A DNA stretch of 64,000 nucleotides from Mesorhizobium sp. L-2-11 (GCF_016756595.1 NZ_AP023257.1:3488001-3552000), one strand, 5' to 3'. Positions 16,246-26,794 are shown, numbered from the stretch's first letter. Numbers and translations: made by a program. Notes: generated from the sequence alone by a model not told the origin.

Positions 16246-18885
16246 CTATCCCTTTTTGTTGGCCACTTTCTTCGCCGCCGTTTTCTGGGCCGCCGGCTTT
16301 TTGGCCGCAGGCTTTTTGGCAGCTGCGGCCGCTTTGCGGAAGGGCTTTCTGCCGCCATTGCCGCCCTTGGCTTCCTTGTCGGCAATCAGCGCCACCGCAT
16401 CCTCGATCGTCACCGACTGCGGGTCCTTGCCCTTCGGCAGCGTCGCATTGACCTTGCCGAAATTGACATAGGGCCCGTATTTGCCGTCGCGCACGACGAT
16501 CTTGCCGCCGCCCGCCGGATGCTCGCCAAGTTCCTTCAAGGCGGCGGCCGTGCCGCCATTGCGCCCGCCCGGGCCTTTCAACTGCTTCTCGGCGATCATC
16601 GATACGGCGCGGTTGAGACCGATCGAGAACACGTCCTCGATGTTGTCGAGATTGGCATAGGTGCCGTCGTGCAGCACGAACGGACCGTAACGCCCCAGCC
16701 CGGCCGAGATCATCTTGCCGGATTCCGGATGCTTGCCGACGTCGCGCGGCAGCGACAGCAGGGCGAGGGCCTTTTCGTGGTCGATCGAATCGGCGGTCCA
16801 GCCCTTGGGCAGGCTGGAGCGCTTGGCTTCCTTGCCGTCGCCGCGCTGGACATAGGGGCCGAAACGACCGCTGCGCAGCGTGATTTCCTCCGCCGTGTAG
16901 GGATCTTTGCCCAGCACCTTGGTGCCGTCCTCGCCATTGCCGTTTTCGGCATTGGGGTTGGCGGCGTCGCCGAGCTGGCGGGTGAAGGAGCATTCGGGAT
17001 AGTTCGAGCAGCCGACAAAGGCGCCGAATTTGCCGAGCTTCAGCGACAGGTTGCCGGTGCCGCATTTCGGGCAGATGCGGGGGTTCGAACCGTCTTCTCG
17101 CGCCGGAAACACCAGCGGCGCCAGTTCCTCGTTGAGGGCGTCGAGCACGTCGGTGACGCGCAATTCCTTGATGTCGGCGACGGCGCCGGAAAAATCCTTC
17201 CAGAAATCGCGCAGCACATCCTTCCAGGCGAGCTTGCCGTCGGAAATCTCGTCGAGTTTTTCCTCGAGCGAGGCGGTGAAATCATATTCGACATAGCGCT
17301 CGAAGAAGCTTTCGAGGAAGGCCGACAACAACCGGCCTTTGGCCTGCGGCAACAGCTTGCGCTTGTCTAGGGTGACGTAGTCGCGGTCCTCCAGCGTCTT
17401 CAGGATCGCCGTGTAAGTCGACGGCCGGCCGATGCCGAGCTCTTCCAGCTTCTTGATCAGCGAGGCTTCGGAATAGCGCGGCGGCGGTTCGGTGGTGTGG
17501 TGGGTGGCGTTGATCGCCTCGCGCTCGAGTTGTTCACCGGCACGGATCTCAGGCAGACGGCGGTCTTCCTCGTCTTCCGCATCCTCCTCCTTCTGCTCGG
17601 TGTAGGCGGCAATGAAGCCATCGAAACGAACGACCGAACCGACGGCGCGAAGCTCCGCGCTGCGGGCGCCGTTGACCGCCTCGATCTCGACCGTGGTACG
17701 CTCGATCTCGGCTGGCTGCATTTGGCTGGCGATGGCGCGTTTCCACACAATCTCGTAAAGCCGCGCCTGGTCGGCATCGAGATATTGCCTGACCGAAGCC
17801 GGCGTGCGCATGAAGTCGGTCGGGCGGATCGCTTCGTGCGCTTCCTGGGCGTTCTTGGCCTTGGTGGTGTAGTTGCGCGGCTTTTCGGGCAGGTATTTTG
17901 GGCCGAACTCTTTGGCGATCGCTTCGCGCGCGGCTGATATCGCCTCGGGCGCCATCTGCACCCCGTCAGTTCGCATATAGGTGATCAGGCCGGTGGTCTC
18001 GCCGCCGATGTCCATGCCTTCATAGAGCCGCTGTGCCACCTGCATTGTGCGGGTGGCCGAAAAGCCAAGGCGCGAGGAGGCGGCCTGCTGCAGCGTCGAG
18101 GTGGTGAAGGGCGGACCTGGATTGCGCCTGGTCGGCTTGGCTTCGACCGACAGCGCCTTGAAGGTCGCGCCTTCCAGCATCGCCTTGATGTCGTCGGCCT
18201 GCGCCTTGTTGGAAATGTCGAGCTTTTGCAGTTTCTTGCGATCGAAGGCGGTCAGCCGCGCCTCGAAATTTTCCTTGCGTGGCGTGCCGAGAATGGCAGC
18301 GATCTGCCAGTATTCCTCGCGGATGAAGCGCTCTATCTCCAATTCGCGATCGCAGACGAGGCGCAGCGCCACCGACTGGACCCGGCCGGCGGAGCGGGCG
18401 CCGGGCAGCTTGCGCCACAGCACGGGCGACAGCGTGAAGCCGACGAGATAGTCGAGCGCGCGGCGGGCGAGATAGGCGTCGACCAGCGGCGCATCGATCT
18501 GGCGCGGATTGGCCATCGCTTCCAGCACTGACGATTTGGTGATGGCGTTGAAGACGACGCGGCTGACCGGCTTGTCCTTCAGCGCGCGCTTCTGCTTCAG
18601 CACTTCCAGAACGTGCCAGGAAATGGCTTCGCCCTCACGGTCCGGATCGGTGGCGAGGATCAGGCCGTCGGCGTCCTTGACCGCCTTGGCAATGTCGGCG
18701 AGACGTTTGCTCGAGGCGGTGTCGACAGCCCAGGACATGGCAAAATCCTCGTCCGGACGCACCGAGCCATCCTTGGCAGGCAGATCGCGGACGTGGCCGA
18801 ACGAGGCCAGGACCTTGTAGTTCTTTCCGAGGTACTTGTTGATTGTCTTCGCTTTGGCCGGCGATTCGACGACGACGACGTCCAT
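16246..18885 (-). CDS. topA: DNA topoisomerase I
   Basis: 879 residues. The Toprim domain starts VVVESPAKAKTINKYLG; the catalytic Tyr is in GLITYMRTDGVQ. One classical zinc finger (CPKCGTGNL...CSNYPEC) is followed by topoisomerase C-terminal repeats with RxGRFGPYVQ and GRYGPFVLHDG. A Lys/Ala-rich tail follows, typical of alphaproteobacterial TopA and likely DNA or RNA polymerase contacting. It relaxes negative supercoils. First gene of the topA-rnr-DUF983 group. Confidence 0.97.
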   Translation of the reverse strand: MDVVVVESPAKAKTINKYLGKNYKVLASFGHVRDLPAKDGSVRPDEDFAMSWAVDTASSKRLADIAKAVKDADGLILATDPDREGEAISWHVLEVLKQKRALKDKPVSRVVFNAITKSSVLEAMANPRQIDAPLVDAYLARRALDYLVGFTLSPVLWRKLPGARSAGRVQSVALRLVCDRELEIERFIREEYWQIAAILGTPRKENFEARLTAFDRKKLQKLDISNKAQADDIKAMLEGATFKALSVEAKPTRRNPGPPFTTSTLQQAASSRLGFSATRTMQVAQRLYEGMDIGGETTGLITYMRTDGVQMAPEAISAAREAIAKEFGPKYLPEKPRNYTTKAKNAQEAHEAIRPTDFMRTPASVRQYLDADQARLYEIVWKRAIASQMQPAEIERTTVEIEAVNGARSAELRAVGSVVRFDGFIAAYTEQKEEDAEDEEDRRLPEIRAGEQLEREAINATHHTTEPPPRYSEASLIKKLEELGIGRPSTYTAILKTLEDRDYVTLDKRKLLPQAKGRLLSAFLESFFERYVEYDFTASLEEKLDEISDGKLAWKDVLRDFWKDFSGAVADIKELRVTDVLDALNEELAPLVFPAREDGSNPRICPKCGTGNLSLKLGKFGAFVGCSNYPECSFTRQLGDAANPNAENGNGEDGTKVLGKDPYTAEEITLRSGRFGPYVQRGDGKEAKRSSLPKGWTADSIDHEKALALLSLPRDVGKHPESGKMISAGLGRYGPFVLHDGTYANLDNIEDVFSIGLNRAVSMIAEKQLKGPGGRNGGTAAALKELGEHPAGGGKIVVRDGKYGPYVNFGKVNATLPKGKDPQSVTIEDAVALIADKEAKGGNGGRKPFRKAAAAAKKPAAKKPAAQKTAAKKVANKKG

Positions 18886-19314
18886 GAGGTCTCATATCAG
18901 CTGTGGTGCGGCAGAAGAATTCCGCTGCGCGCGACGAAATCTCGTATAATTGTCGCTCACATGGCCGCGCTTTTGCATCCGGTCAAGGGGAAGCGGCCAA
19001 AATGCAGTCCTGCATTGGGCGCGCAACCCAGGGTGCGTCACGTGATATCCGCAATCCTGGATACGCAGAGCGGCTGCCCTAATCGTTGGACAAACCGGCA
19101 ATGAATCCGGGAGAACGGGACAAATACTTCCGCCGATATAAGAGAAACATCGATCACGCGCCAGCCCTGGTGTGGAGAGGCGGCCGGCATGATGCGACCT
19201 TGATGGGCGAGACAGGCGTGGCAGGCGGCCGTGTGCGACTTGCCACGCATTGGTGATTGGCGGATCGGCGCGGTCGCCGCTATATGGCAGCGCAAACCAT
19301 CAGGAGTTTCGGGA
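18886..19314. other. intergenic region between topA and ccdA
   Basis: About 430 bases between divergent genes. No ORF with a ribosome site and no tRNA or terminator structure was found. It presumably holds both promoters; no element is certain by eye. Confidence 0.4.
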
Positions 19315-20061
19315 ATGGCATTGGACATCGGCTATGTCAGCGCGGTCGGGGCGGGGGCGATCTCGTTCCTGTCGCCTTGCGTGCTGCCGCTGGTGCCGCC
19401 CTATCTCTGCTATATGGCCGGCGTGTCGGTCGATGATTTCCGCGGCAATGCCGGCGTCACCGCCAAGGCCGACGCACGCAGCCCGCTGCTCTATGCCTCA
19501 ATCGCCTTCGTTCTCGGCTTCTCGACAGTCTTCGTGGCGCTGGGCGCCGGCGCCTCGACCATCGGCCGGCTGCTGCGCGTCTGGCAGGAACCGCTGGCGA
19601 TGGCCGCCGGCGTGCTTATCATCCTGATGGGGCTGAATTTTCTCGGCATAGTGCGCATCCCGCTGCTGTCGCGCGAGGCGCGCTTCCAGTCGCAGGGCAA
19701 GCCGGCCAGTATCGTTGCCGCATACGTCATGGGACTGGCGTTCGCCTTCGGCTGGACACCCTGCATCGGACCGGTGCTGGGACCGATCCTGACGCTGGCC
19801 GGCGGCCGCGAGACGGTGGGCGAGGGCGCGGCACTGCTTGCCGCCTATTCGCTCGGCCTCGGCATCCCGTTCCTGATCGCGGCGCTGTTTTCCGGCGCCT
19901 TCATGCGCTTTCTGGCAAAATTCCGCGTCCATCTCGGCCGTGTCGAAAAGACGATGGGCGCACTGCTGGTCGTCGCCGGCGTGTTCTTCCTGACCGGCGG
20001 CGTGCAGGCCGCTTCCTACTGGCTGCTGGAGAACTTTCCGGTGTTGGGCCAGTTGGGTTAG
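19315..20061 (+). CDS. ccdA: CcdA/DsbD-type thiol-disulfide transport protein
   Basis: 248 residues from the ATG at 19315, six membrane segments. The paired cysteines sit in FLSPCVLPLVPPY (TM1) and FGWTPCIGPVLG (TM4), the conserved CcdA redox pair that carries electrons from cytoplasmic thioredoxin to periplasmic apocytochrome c and thiol oxidoreductases. A frame extension upstream to 19231 lacks conserved residues. No dsb or ccm gene is adjacent. Confidence 0.93.
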   Translation: MALDIGYVSAVGAGAISFLSPCVLPLVPPYLCYMAGVSVDDFRGNAGVTAKADARSPLLYASIAFVLGFSTVFVALGAGASTIGRLLRVWQEPLAMAAGVLIILMGLNFLGIVRIPLLSREARFQSQGKPASIVAAYVMGLAFAFGWTPCIGPVLGPILTLAGGRETVGEGAALLAAYSLGLGIPFLIAALFSGAFMRFLAKFRVHLGRVEKTMGALLVVAGVFFLTGGVQAASYWLLENFPVLGQLG

Positions 20062-20081
20062 CGTGCTGGCTGTTCAGAAGC

Positions 20082-20152
20082 CGAAGCACAGTACAGGATC
20101 GAACTGTGAACCCGCTGATTAAGAGTCAGCTGCTCCAGTCTCACCGGAATTT
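20082..20152 (-). tRNA. tRNA-Lys(CTT)-like sequence with degenerate 5' half
   Basis: On the minus strand there is a perfect anticodon arm GCTGA-CTCTTAA-TCAGC (anticodon CTT), a five-base variable region, and a T arm with a TTCGATC loop and four of five stem pairs. The D arm is poor (TTCC/GGAG with an abnormal loop), no seven-base partner for the 3' acceptor strand lies at the right distance, and there is no CCA. It may be a tRNA fragment left by an integration event, a pseudo-tRNA or a tRNA-like RNA. It lies between ccdA and glmU. Confidence 0.4.
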
Positions 20153-20242
20153 AACCGCATTGGTGCAGCATGGCGCCAATGGTAGTGAGATTCCGGACTA
20201 GACATGCCTTGATTCCCAACCCTTTTCATATGGTCGCATTCC

Positions 20243-21604
20243 ATGAGCCAGAGAACCTGCCTGTCCGTCATCCTCGCCGCCGGCGAGGGCACGCGCATGA
20301 AAAGCGCCGTGCCAAAAGTGCTGCACCCGATCGCCGGCCTGCCGATGGTCGCCCATGTCGTCAAGGCTGCGGAAGCCGCAGGCAGCGGCGATCTGGCGCT
20401 GGTGATCGGCCATGGCGCGGACGAGATGCGCAAGGCGACGCAAAAATTCGCGCCGAAGGCGGCAACCTTCGTCCAGGACAAGCGGCTCGGCACGGCGCAT
20501 GCCGTACTGGCGGCTCGCGGTGCAATCTCAAAGGGTTACGACGACATCCTGGTGATGTTCGGCGATACGCCGCTGATCGACCCGGAGGTGCTGACCGCTG
20601 CGCGCCTGAAACTGGCTGAAGGCGCTGCCGTCGTTGTGGTCGGCTTCCGCACCTCAAATCCGTCCGGCTATGGCCGGCTGATCGAAAAGGGCGGCAAGCT
20701 CATCGCCATCCGCGAGGAAAAGGACTGCACCGACGAGGAGAAGAAAATCACCTTCTGCAATGGCGGTCTGATGGCGGTCGCCGGCAAGCACGCGCTGCAG
20801 CTGCTCGACCAGGTCGGCAACGACAACGCCAAGGCCGAGTATTACCTCACCGACATCGTCGAGATCGCCGGCGGGCAGGGTTTTGACGTCGTTGCGGCAG
20901 AGGCCGGATTCGAGAATGTGCTCGGCATCAACAACCGCGCCGAACTGGCTGCGGCGGAAGGCATCTGGCAGACGCACCGGCGGCGCGAAGCCATGCTCTC
21001 CGGCGTCACGTTGATCGCGCCCGAAAGCGTGTTCTTTTCGCACGATACCGAGATCGGCGCCGACACGATCGTCGAGCCCAATGTCTGGTTCGGGCCGGGC
21101 GTGACAATCGCCACCGGCGCCAGGATCCATGCTTTTAGCCACATTGAAGGCGCCACGATCGCTTCGAATTGCGATGTTGGTCCATTTGCGCGGCTGCGGC
21201 CGGGCGCCGATCTCAAGCAAAAAGCCAAGGTCGGCAATTTCTGCGAGGTCAAGCAGGCTGTTATCGAGGAGGGGGCCAAGGTCAATCACCTGACCTATAT
21301 CGGCGATGCCCGCGTCGGCGCCGGCGCCAATATCGGCGCTGGAACCATCACCTGCAACTATGATGGCTATTCGAAGTTCTTCACCGACATCGGCGAGGGC
21401 GCCTTCGTCGGCTCGAATTCGTCTCTGGTGGCGCCTGTCACAATCGGCAGGGGCGGCTACGTCGCTTCGGGCAGTGTGATCACCGAAAACGTGCCCGACG
21501 ACGCGCTGGCCTTCGGCCGTGCCCGCCAGAGGACGCTGCCTGGGAAGGGCAAGGAATTGCGCGAGCGTTTTGCGTCGGCGGCAGTGGCCCGGAAAAAAGC
21601 CTAG
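20243..21604 (+). CDS. glmU: bifunctional GlmU (UDP-GlcNAc pyrophosphorylase / GlcN-1-P acetyltransferase)
   Basis: 453 residues. The N-terminal uridyltransferase has [11 protein letters not shown] and the GTAHAV substrate loop. The C-terminal half is a left-handed beta helix of hexapeptide repeats, with acetyltransferase residues near [25 protein letters not shown] coils. It makes UDP-GlcNAc for peptidoglycan and lipid A from the glucosamine phosphate produced by the GlmS/GlmM route. glmS follows on the same strand. Confidence 0.97.
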   Translation: MSQRTCLSVILAAGEGTRMKSAVPKVLHPIAGLPMVAHVVKAAEAAGSGDLALVIGHGADEMRKATQKFAPKAATFVQDKRLGTAHAVLAARGAISKGYDDILVMFGDTPLIDPEVLTAARLKLAEGAAVVVVGFRTSNPSGYGRLIEKGGKLIAIREEKDCTDEEKKITFCNGGLMAVAGKHALQLLDQVGNDNAKAEYYLTDIVEIAGGQGFDVVAAEAGFENVLGINNRAELAAAEGIWQTHRRREAMLSGVTLIAPESVFFSHDTEIGADTIVEPNVWFGPGVTIATGARIHAFSHIEGATIASNCDVGPFARLRPGADLKQKAKVGNFCEVKQAVIEEGAKVNHLTYIGDARVGAGANIGAGTITCNYDGYSKFFTDIGEGAFVGSNSSLVAPVTIGRGGYVASGSVITENVPDDALAFGRARQRTLPGKGKELRERFASAAVARKKA

Positions 21605-21762
21605 CCGGGTTGCGGTAACCGGATTGCAAGCGCGCTCGGTCATGGTGCATCTGTGCAGAACCGTTCCGGCTGATACGGAACGAAACGCAATGTGATTTTC
21701 GCGGCAGCCCGGCCAACCCTAAATGGCGCCGGGTTTTCATGCCGGAATCGGGGGCAACGTCT

Positions 21763-23586
21763 ATGTGCGGTATCGTCGGAATTGTCAGTCACTCGCCGGT
21801 CGCGCCACTGATCGTCGATGCGCTGAAAAGGCTCGAATATCGCGGCTATGATTCGGCTGGCGTCGCCACCGTCGAGCACGGCCAGCTGGCGCGTCGCCGC
21901 GCCGAGGGCAAGCTGATCAATCTCGAACGCCGGCTGAAGGACGAACCGCTCGACGGAATGATCGGCATCGGCCACACGCGCTGGGCGACGCACGGCGTGC
22001 CCAACGAAACCAATGCGCATCCGCATTTTTCCGACGGCGTCGCCATCGTCCATAACGGCATCATCGAGAATTTCGCCGAATTGCGCGACGAACTAATGCG
22101 CGACGGCTACACATTTTCATCGCAGACCGACACCGAGGTCGTCGCACACCTGGTCGGGCGCGAACTGGCCAGGGGTCTGCAGCCGGTCGAGGCCGCGCAC
22201 CAGGCGCTGAAGCGGCTGGAAGGCGCCTTTGCGCTGGCCATCATGTTCAGGGGGGACGAGGATCTCATCGTCGGCGCGCGCAACGGCCCGCCGCTGGCCG
22301 TCGGCCATGGCGACGGCGAGATGTTTTTGGGCTCCGACGCCATCGCGCTTGCCCCCTTCACCAATTCGATCACCTATCTGGAGGACGGCGACTGGGCGGT
22401 GGTGCGCCGCAACGACGTCGCCATCTTCGACATGGACGGCAACAAGGTCGAGCGCAAGCGCCAGCAGTCGCTCAGCACCAGCTTCATGGTCGACAAGGGC
22501 AACCGGCGCCATTTCATGGAGAAGGAAATCCATGAACAGCCCGAGGTGATCTCGCACACGCTGGCGCATTATGTGGATTTCGTTGGCGGCGTCTCGAAGC
22601 CGCTCGACCTGCCGTTCGATTTCGCCAAAATCGACCGGCTGGCGATTTCGGCCTGCGGCACTGCCTATCTGGCCGGCCTGATCAGCAAATACTGGTTCGA
22701 GCGCTATGCGCGGCTGCCGGTCGACATCGATGTCGCCTCGGAATTCCGCTACCGTGAAATGCCGCTGTCGAAGACAGACGCCGCCTTCTTCATCTCGCAA
22801 TCGGGCGAGACCGCCGACACGCTGGCCTCGCTGCGCTATTGCCGCAAGGCGGGCATGAAGATCGGCGCGGTCGTCAATGTCCGCGAATCGACGATGGCAC
22901 GCGAATCCGATGTCATCCTGCCGACGCTGGCCGGGCCGGAGATCGGCGTTGCCTCGACCAAGGCCTTCACCTGTCAATTGTCGGTGCTGGCCTCGCTTGC
23001 CGTGCGGGCCGGCGTGGCGCGCGGAACCATTTCGCCGGAACAGGAAACGACGCTGGTCCGCCAACTGTCGGAAGCGCCGCGCTATGCCAACCAGGTCCTG
23101 AAACTCGACGGCCAGATCGAAAAGGTCGCGCGCGACCTCTCGCACTACAAGAACGTGCTTTATCTTGGCCGCGACACCAATTTCCCGCTGGCCATGGAAG
23201 GTGCGCTGAAGCTCAAGGAAATCTCCTATATCCATGCCGAGGGCTATGCTGCCGGGGAGCTGAAGCACGGGCCGATCGCGCTGATCGACGAGAACATGCC
23301 CGTGATCGTCATTGCCCCGCATGACCGCATTTTTGAAAAAACCGTGTCGAACATGCAGGAAGTGGCGGCGCGCGGCGGCAAGATCATCCTGATCACCGAC
23401 AGCAAGGGTGCCGCCCACGCTACGGTGAAGACGATGGAGACGATCGTGCTGCCGGACGTGCCGGAAATCATCTCGCCGATCATCTACGCGCTGCCGATCC
23501 AGATGCTGGCCTATTTCACCGCGGTGTTCATGGGCACCGACGTCGACCAGCCGCGCAACCTGGCGAAATCAGTGACTGTGGAATAG
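21763..23586 (+). CDS. glmS: glutamine--fructose-6-phosphate aminotransferase
   Basis: 607 residues. The start at 21763 exposes the catalytic Cys as residue 2 (MCGIVGIVSHS); an in-frame ATG at 21739 would bury it and is rejected. An N-terminal glutaminase domain is followed by two SIS sugar-isomerase domains (SACGTAYLAG; SQSGETADTLA) and the C-terminal QPRNLAKSVTVE signature. It makes glucosamine-6-phosphate and pairs with glmU 158 bases upstream. No glmS ribozyme is visible in that gap. Confidence 0.97.
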   Translation: MCGIVGIVSHSPVAPLIVDALKRLEYRGYDSAGVATVEHGQLARRRAEGKLINLERRLKDEPLDGMIGIGHTRWATHGVPNETNAHPHFSDGVAIVHNGIIENFAELRDELMRDGYTFSSQTDTEVVAHLVGRELARGLQPVEAAHQALKRLEGAFALAIMFRGDEDLIVGARNGPPLAVGHGDGEMFLGSDAIALAPFTNSITYLEDGDWAVVRRNDVAIFDMDGNKVERKRQQSLSTSFMVDKGNRRHFMEKEIHEQPEVISHTLAHYVDFVGGVSKPLDLPFDFAKIDRLAISACGTAYLAGLISKYWFERYARLPVDIDVASEFRYREMPLSKTDAAFFISQSGETADTLASLRYCRKAGMKIGAVVNVRESTMARESDVILPTLAGPEIGVASTKAFTCQLSVLASLAVRAGVARGTISPEQETTLVRQLSEAPRYANQVLKLDGQIEKVARDLSHYKNVLYLGRDTNFPLAMEGALKLKEISYIHAEGYAAGELKHGPIALIDENMPVIVIAPHDRIFEKTVSNMQEVAARGGKIILITDSKGAAHATVKTMETIVLPDVPEIISPIIYALPIQMLAYFTAVFMGTDVDQPRNLAKSVTVE

Positions 23587-23665
23587 GCGTGGTTTAAAAA
23601 ATTCGCAGTTCCAAAGCCGAATGCGGTTCATTAATGTCGCGCCGCAATCAGCGCTGCGGTGAACC

Positions 23666-24424
23666 ATGTCCGATGCTTCCAAGACCTCAGGCATGACCCG
23701 GCTGCGGAATTACTTCCTGACAGGCTTTGTCGTCTGCGCGCCGCTGGCGATCACCGCCTACATCGCCTGGTCGTTCATCGGCTGGGTCGATTCCTGGGTG
23801 AAACCCTATATCCCGGCGCGCTACAACCCCGATAGCTATCTGCCGGCGCCGGTTCCGGGATTTGGCCTGATCGTCGCCTTGATCCTGATCACCCTGATCG
23901 GTTTCCTGACCGCCAATATCGTCGGTCGGGCCATCGTCTTGTTCGGTGAGCGGCTGCTCGGCCGCATGCCGCTGGTGCGCGGCATCTATGGGTCGCTGAA
24001 GCAGATTTTTGAGACCGTTCTGTCGAACAAGGGCGACATGTTCCGCCAGGTCGGGCTGGTCGAATACCCGCGCAAGGGCGTCTGGTCGCTGGTCTTTGTC
24101 GCCAGCGAGAAGGAGACAGAGATCAACCAGAAGCTCGATCCGGAAGGCGATCCGCTGATCGCGGTGTTCATGCCGTGCACGCCAAACCCGACCACGGGCT
24201 TTCTGATGTATGTGCCGAAATCCGACATCGTGCTGCTCGACATGACTATCGAGGAAGGCGCCAAGCTGATCGTTTCGGCCGGGCTGGTGGCGCCGGCGGT
24301 CAAGACGAAAATGGTGACGTTGAACGGCAAGCCGATCGGCGGCCAGGTCGGCAATCCGCCGGTGGATGCCGAGTCTCAGCCGGCGCGCAAGAGCCGCACC
24401 GCCTCGTCGCGTCCGAACAAATAA
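23666..24424 (+). CDS. DUF502 membrane protein
   Basis: 252 residues with two membrane segments (NYFLTGFVVCAPLAITAYIA and a second near residue 70-90). GRMPLVRGIYGSLKQIFET and CTPNPTTGFLMYVPKSD are DUF502 hallmarks. Function unknown; a plant homologue is linked to membrane trafficking. The last 49 bases overlap the end of recG tail to tail. Confidence 0.88.
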   Translation: MSDASKTSGMTRLRNYFLTGFVVCAPLAITAYIAWSFIGWVDSWVKPYIPARYNPDSYLPAPVPGFGLIVALILITLIGFLTANIVGRAIVLFGERLLGRMPLVRGIYGSLKQIFETVLSNKGDMFRQVGLVEYPRKGVWSLVFVASEKETEINQKLDPEGDPLIAVFMPCTPNPTTGFLMYVPKSDIVLLDMTIEEGAKLIVSAGLVAPAVKTKMVTLNGKPIGGQVGNPPVDAESQPARKSRTASSRPNK

Positions 24425-26484
24425 AGCAGCATGCGAAGGGCCTCGCCGCGTTCGGATTGCAATTCCGGATCGCGCGACAGGATCAGCCGTGCGTCGTCGC
24501 GAGCGGCTTCGAGCAGGTCGGCATGCGCCTCGATGCGCGCCACCTGGAAGCCAGGTGTGCCGGACTGGCGGGTGCCAAGCAACTCGCCCTCGCCACGCAG
24601 ATTCAGATCCTCCTCGGCGATGCGAAAGCCGTCCTCGGTCTCGCGCATTACCGAGAGCCGGCGCGATGCCGTCTCGCCGAGCGGATTTTTATAGAGCAGC
24701 ACGCAGGACGACGGTTTTTCGCCGCGCCCGACCCGGCCGCGCAACTGGTGCAACTGAGCGAGGCCGAAGCGCTCGGCATGCTCGATGACCATGATCGTCG
24801 CATCCGGCACATCGACGCCGACCTCGATGACCGTGGTGGCGATCAGGATGCGTGTCTCGCCGGCCTTGAAGGCGCGCATCGCCTCGTCTTTTTCGGCGCC
24901 CTTCATGCGCCCGTGCACCAGGCCGACCCGGTCGCCGAACAGCGGCTTCAAGGAGGCAAACCGGTCCTCCGCCGACATCAGCTTGATCTCTTCGGACTCC
25001 TCGACCAGCGGACAGATCCAGTAGATCTTTTGGCCGTCGGCGACGGCGTCGCGCATGCGGCCGACCAGTTCGTCGAGCCGCTCGAGCGGCAGGGTGACGG
25101 TGCGGATCGGCTGGCGACCGGCCGGTTTTTCGGTCAGCTTCGATACATCCATGTCGCCGAAAGCGGTCAGCACCAGTGTGCGCGGGATCGGCGTCGCCGT
25201 CATCACCAGCATGTCGGGCGCGTCGCCCTTGGCGGTGATGGCGAGCCGCTGGTGGACGCCAAAGCGGTGCTGCTCGTCGATGACGGCGAGGACCAGGTCG
25301 TGGAACGTCACCGTTTGCTGGAACAGCGCGTGGGTGCCGACGACGATGTCGATCTCGCCGCTGGCCAGACCGGCCAGCGTGTCAATGCGCTCGCGGCCCT
25401 TTTCGCGGCCGGTGAGGATGGCGATGCGCAGCCCGGCTTGTTCCGCCAACGGTGCAATCGTCGCAAGGTGCTGGCGCGCCAGGATTTCGGTTGGCGCCAT
25501 CAATGCCGCCTGGCCGCCGGCCTCGACAGCGCGCGCCATGGCGAGCAGCGCGACAACCGTCTTGCCGGAGCCGACATCCCCCTGCAGCAGGCGCAGCATG
25601 CGTTCGGGGTCACCGAGATCAGCATTGATTTCGGCAAGCGCCATTTCCTGCGAATTGGTCAGCGAATAGGGAAGGGCGGCGCGCAGCTTTTCGACGAAGC
25701 GGCCGTCACCGACCAGCGGCCGGCCGGACAGGCGGCGGACTTTTGCCCGCACCAGCGCCAGCGACACCTGGCCTGCCAGAAACTCGTCATAGGCGAGACG
25801 CCGCCAGGCCGCGCCATCGACGGACACGTCGATCGGGTCGGCTGGGTTGTGGATGCGGACGAGCGCATCGCCGAAGGCGGGAAAGCTGAGGCGGCGCAGA
25901 AACTCACCCTCCTGCCATTCCGGCAGCACCGGCAAGCGAGCGAGTGCCTGGCCGATTGCCCGGCGCAGCACTTTTCCCGAGAGCCCGGCGGTGAGCGGAT
26001 AGACCGGCTCGACCAGCGGCAGGTTTTCCGCTTCACTGGCCAACGCGATGTGGTCGGGATGAACCATGGTCGGGCGGCCGTTGAACCATTCCATGCGGCC
26101 GGAGACCACGACATGCTCGCCCTCGGGCATCGCCTTTTCGAGATAGGCAGCGTGCGCATGGAAGAAGGTCAGCGCGATCTCGCCGGTGTCGTCATGGGCG
26201 TAAACCCGATACGGCACTGATCTGTTGCCGCGCGGCGGCGGCTGGTGGCGATCGATGCGCACTTCGAGCGTGACGATCGCGCCTTCGGCCGAACCGGCGA
26301 TGCCCGGCCGGTTGCGGCGGTCGATTACCGAATGCGGCAGCACGAACAGAAGGTCGCCGGCGCGCGCCGCGCGATCACCGAGATCGGCCGGCACGATTTT
26401 CTCGATCAGTGCGCCAACCTTCGGCCCGACGCCGGCAAGCGAGGTGATCGGGACAAACAGCGGATCGAGGAGGGAAGGTCTCAT
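24376..26484 (-). CDS. recG: ATP-dependent DNA helicase RecG
   Basis: 702 residues. The N-terminal wedge/OB region is followed by Walker A (LLQGDVGSGKT, near residue 300), the DEQH box in VIDEQHRFGVHQR, and the RecG C-terminal motif QLRGRVGRGEKPS. It remodels stalled forks and Holliday junctions. Its 3' end overlaps DUF502 convergently. A long forward frame over 24175-26220 is a shadow. Confidence 0.97.
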   Translation of the reverse strand: MRPSLLDPLFVPITSLAGVGPKVGALIEKIVPADLGDRAARAGDLLFVLPHSVIDRRNRPGIAGSAEGAIVTLEVRIDRHQPPPRGNRSVPYRVYAHDDTGEIALTFFHAHAAYLEKAMPEGEHVVVSGRMEWFNGRPTMVHPDHIALASEAENLPLVEPVYPLTAGLSGKVLRRAIGQALARLPVLPEWQEGEFLRRLSFPAFGDALVRIHNPADPIDVSVDGAAWRRLAYDEFLAGQVSLALVRAKVRRLSGRPLVGDGRFVEKLRAALPYSLTNSQEMALAEINADLGDPERMLRLLQGDVGSGKTVVALLAMARAVEAGGQAALMAPTEILARQHLATIAPLAEQAGLRIAILTGREKGRERIDTLAGLASGEIDIVVGTHALFQQTVTFHDLVLAVIDEQHRFGVHQRLAITAKGDAPDMLVMTATPIPRTLVLTAFGDMDVSKLTEKPAGRQPIRTVTLPLERLDELVGRMRDAVADGQKIYWICPLVEESEEIKLMSAEDRFASLKPLFGDRVGLVHGRMKGAEKDEAMRAFKAGETRILIATTVIEVGVDVPDATIMVIEHAERFGLAQLHQLRGRVGRGEKPSSCVLLYKNPLGETASRRLSVMRETEDGFRIAEEDLNLRGEGELLGTRQSGTPGFQVARIEAHADLLEAARDDARLILSRDPELQSERGEALRMLLYLFGRDEAVRLLRAG

Positions 26485-26513
26485 GGGTGAGAGACCACGC
26501 GATGTCGGCGCTC

Positions 26514-26670
26514 ACCCCCCTCTGGTCTGCCGGCCATCTCCCCCTCAAGGGGGGAGATCGGCAGCTTTACCGACAGCGTTCCTTCTACAGCCTTGGAGAT
26601 TTGCGAAAGCAGAAACAACATCCGATCTCCCCCCTTGAGGGGGAGATGGCCGGCAGGCCAGAGGGGGGTG
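26514..26670. repeat. rhizobial intergenic mosaic palindrome
   Basis: Inverted arms at 26514-26567 and 26622-26670, each containing CATCTCCCCCTCAAGGGGG-type inner palindromes. Same family as the element at 2629-2790. The spacer is about 55 bases with no gene. Confidence 0.8.
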
Positions 26671-26794
26671 CCTGCGCCGATGTTGTCAGGAGTGTATCTC
26701 ACACCGGGATGTTAGACACCCACCGGACCGTTGCAAGGCTGACACCGCGCTCTATCCACGCTATATGCGCCGCTTCAGGCTAGGATGCTCGACA

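Noticed and set aside
21605..21762. Possible glmS ribozyme in the glmU-glmS gap
   Set aside because: No ribozyme-like pairing seen, and the class is known from Gram-positive leaders.
24175..26220. 681-codon forward frame opposite recG
   Set aside because: Shadow of recG, which has all helicase motifs; GC-rich codon bias opens the antisense frame.
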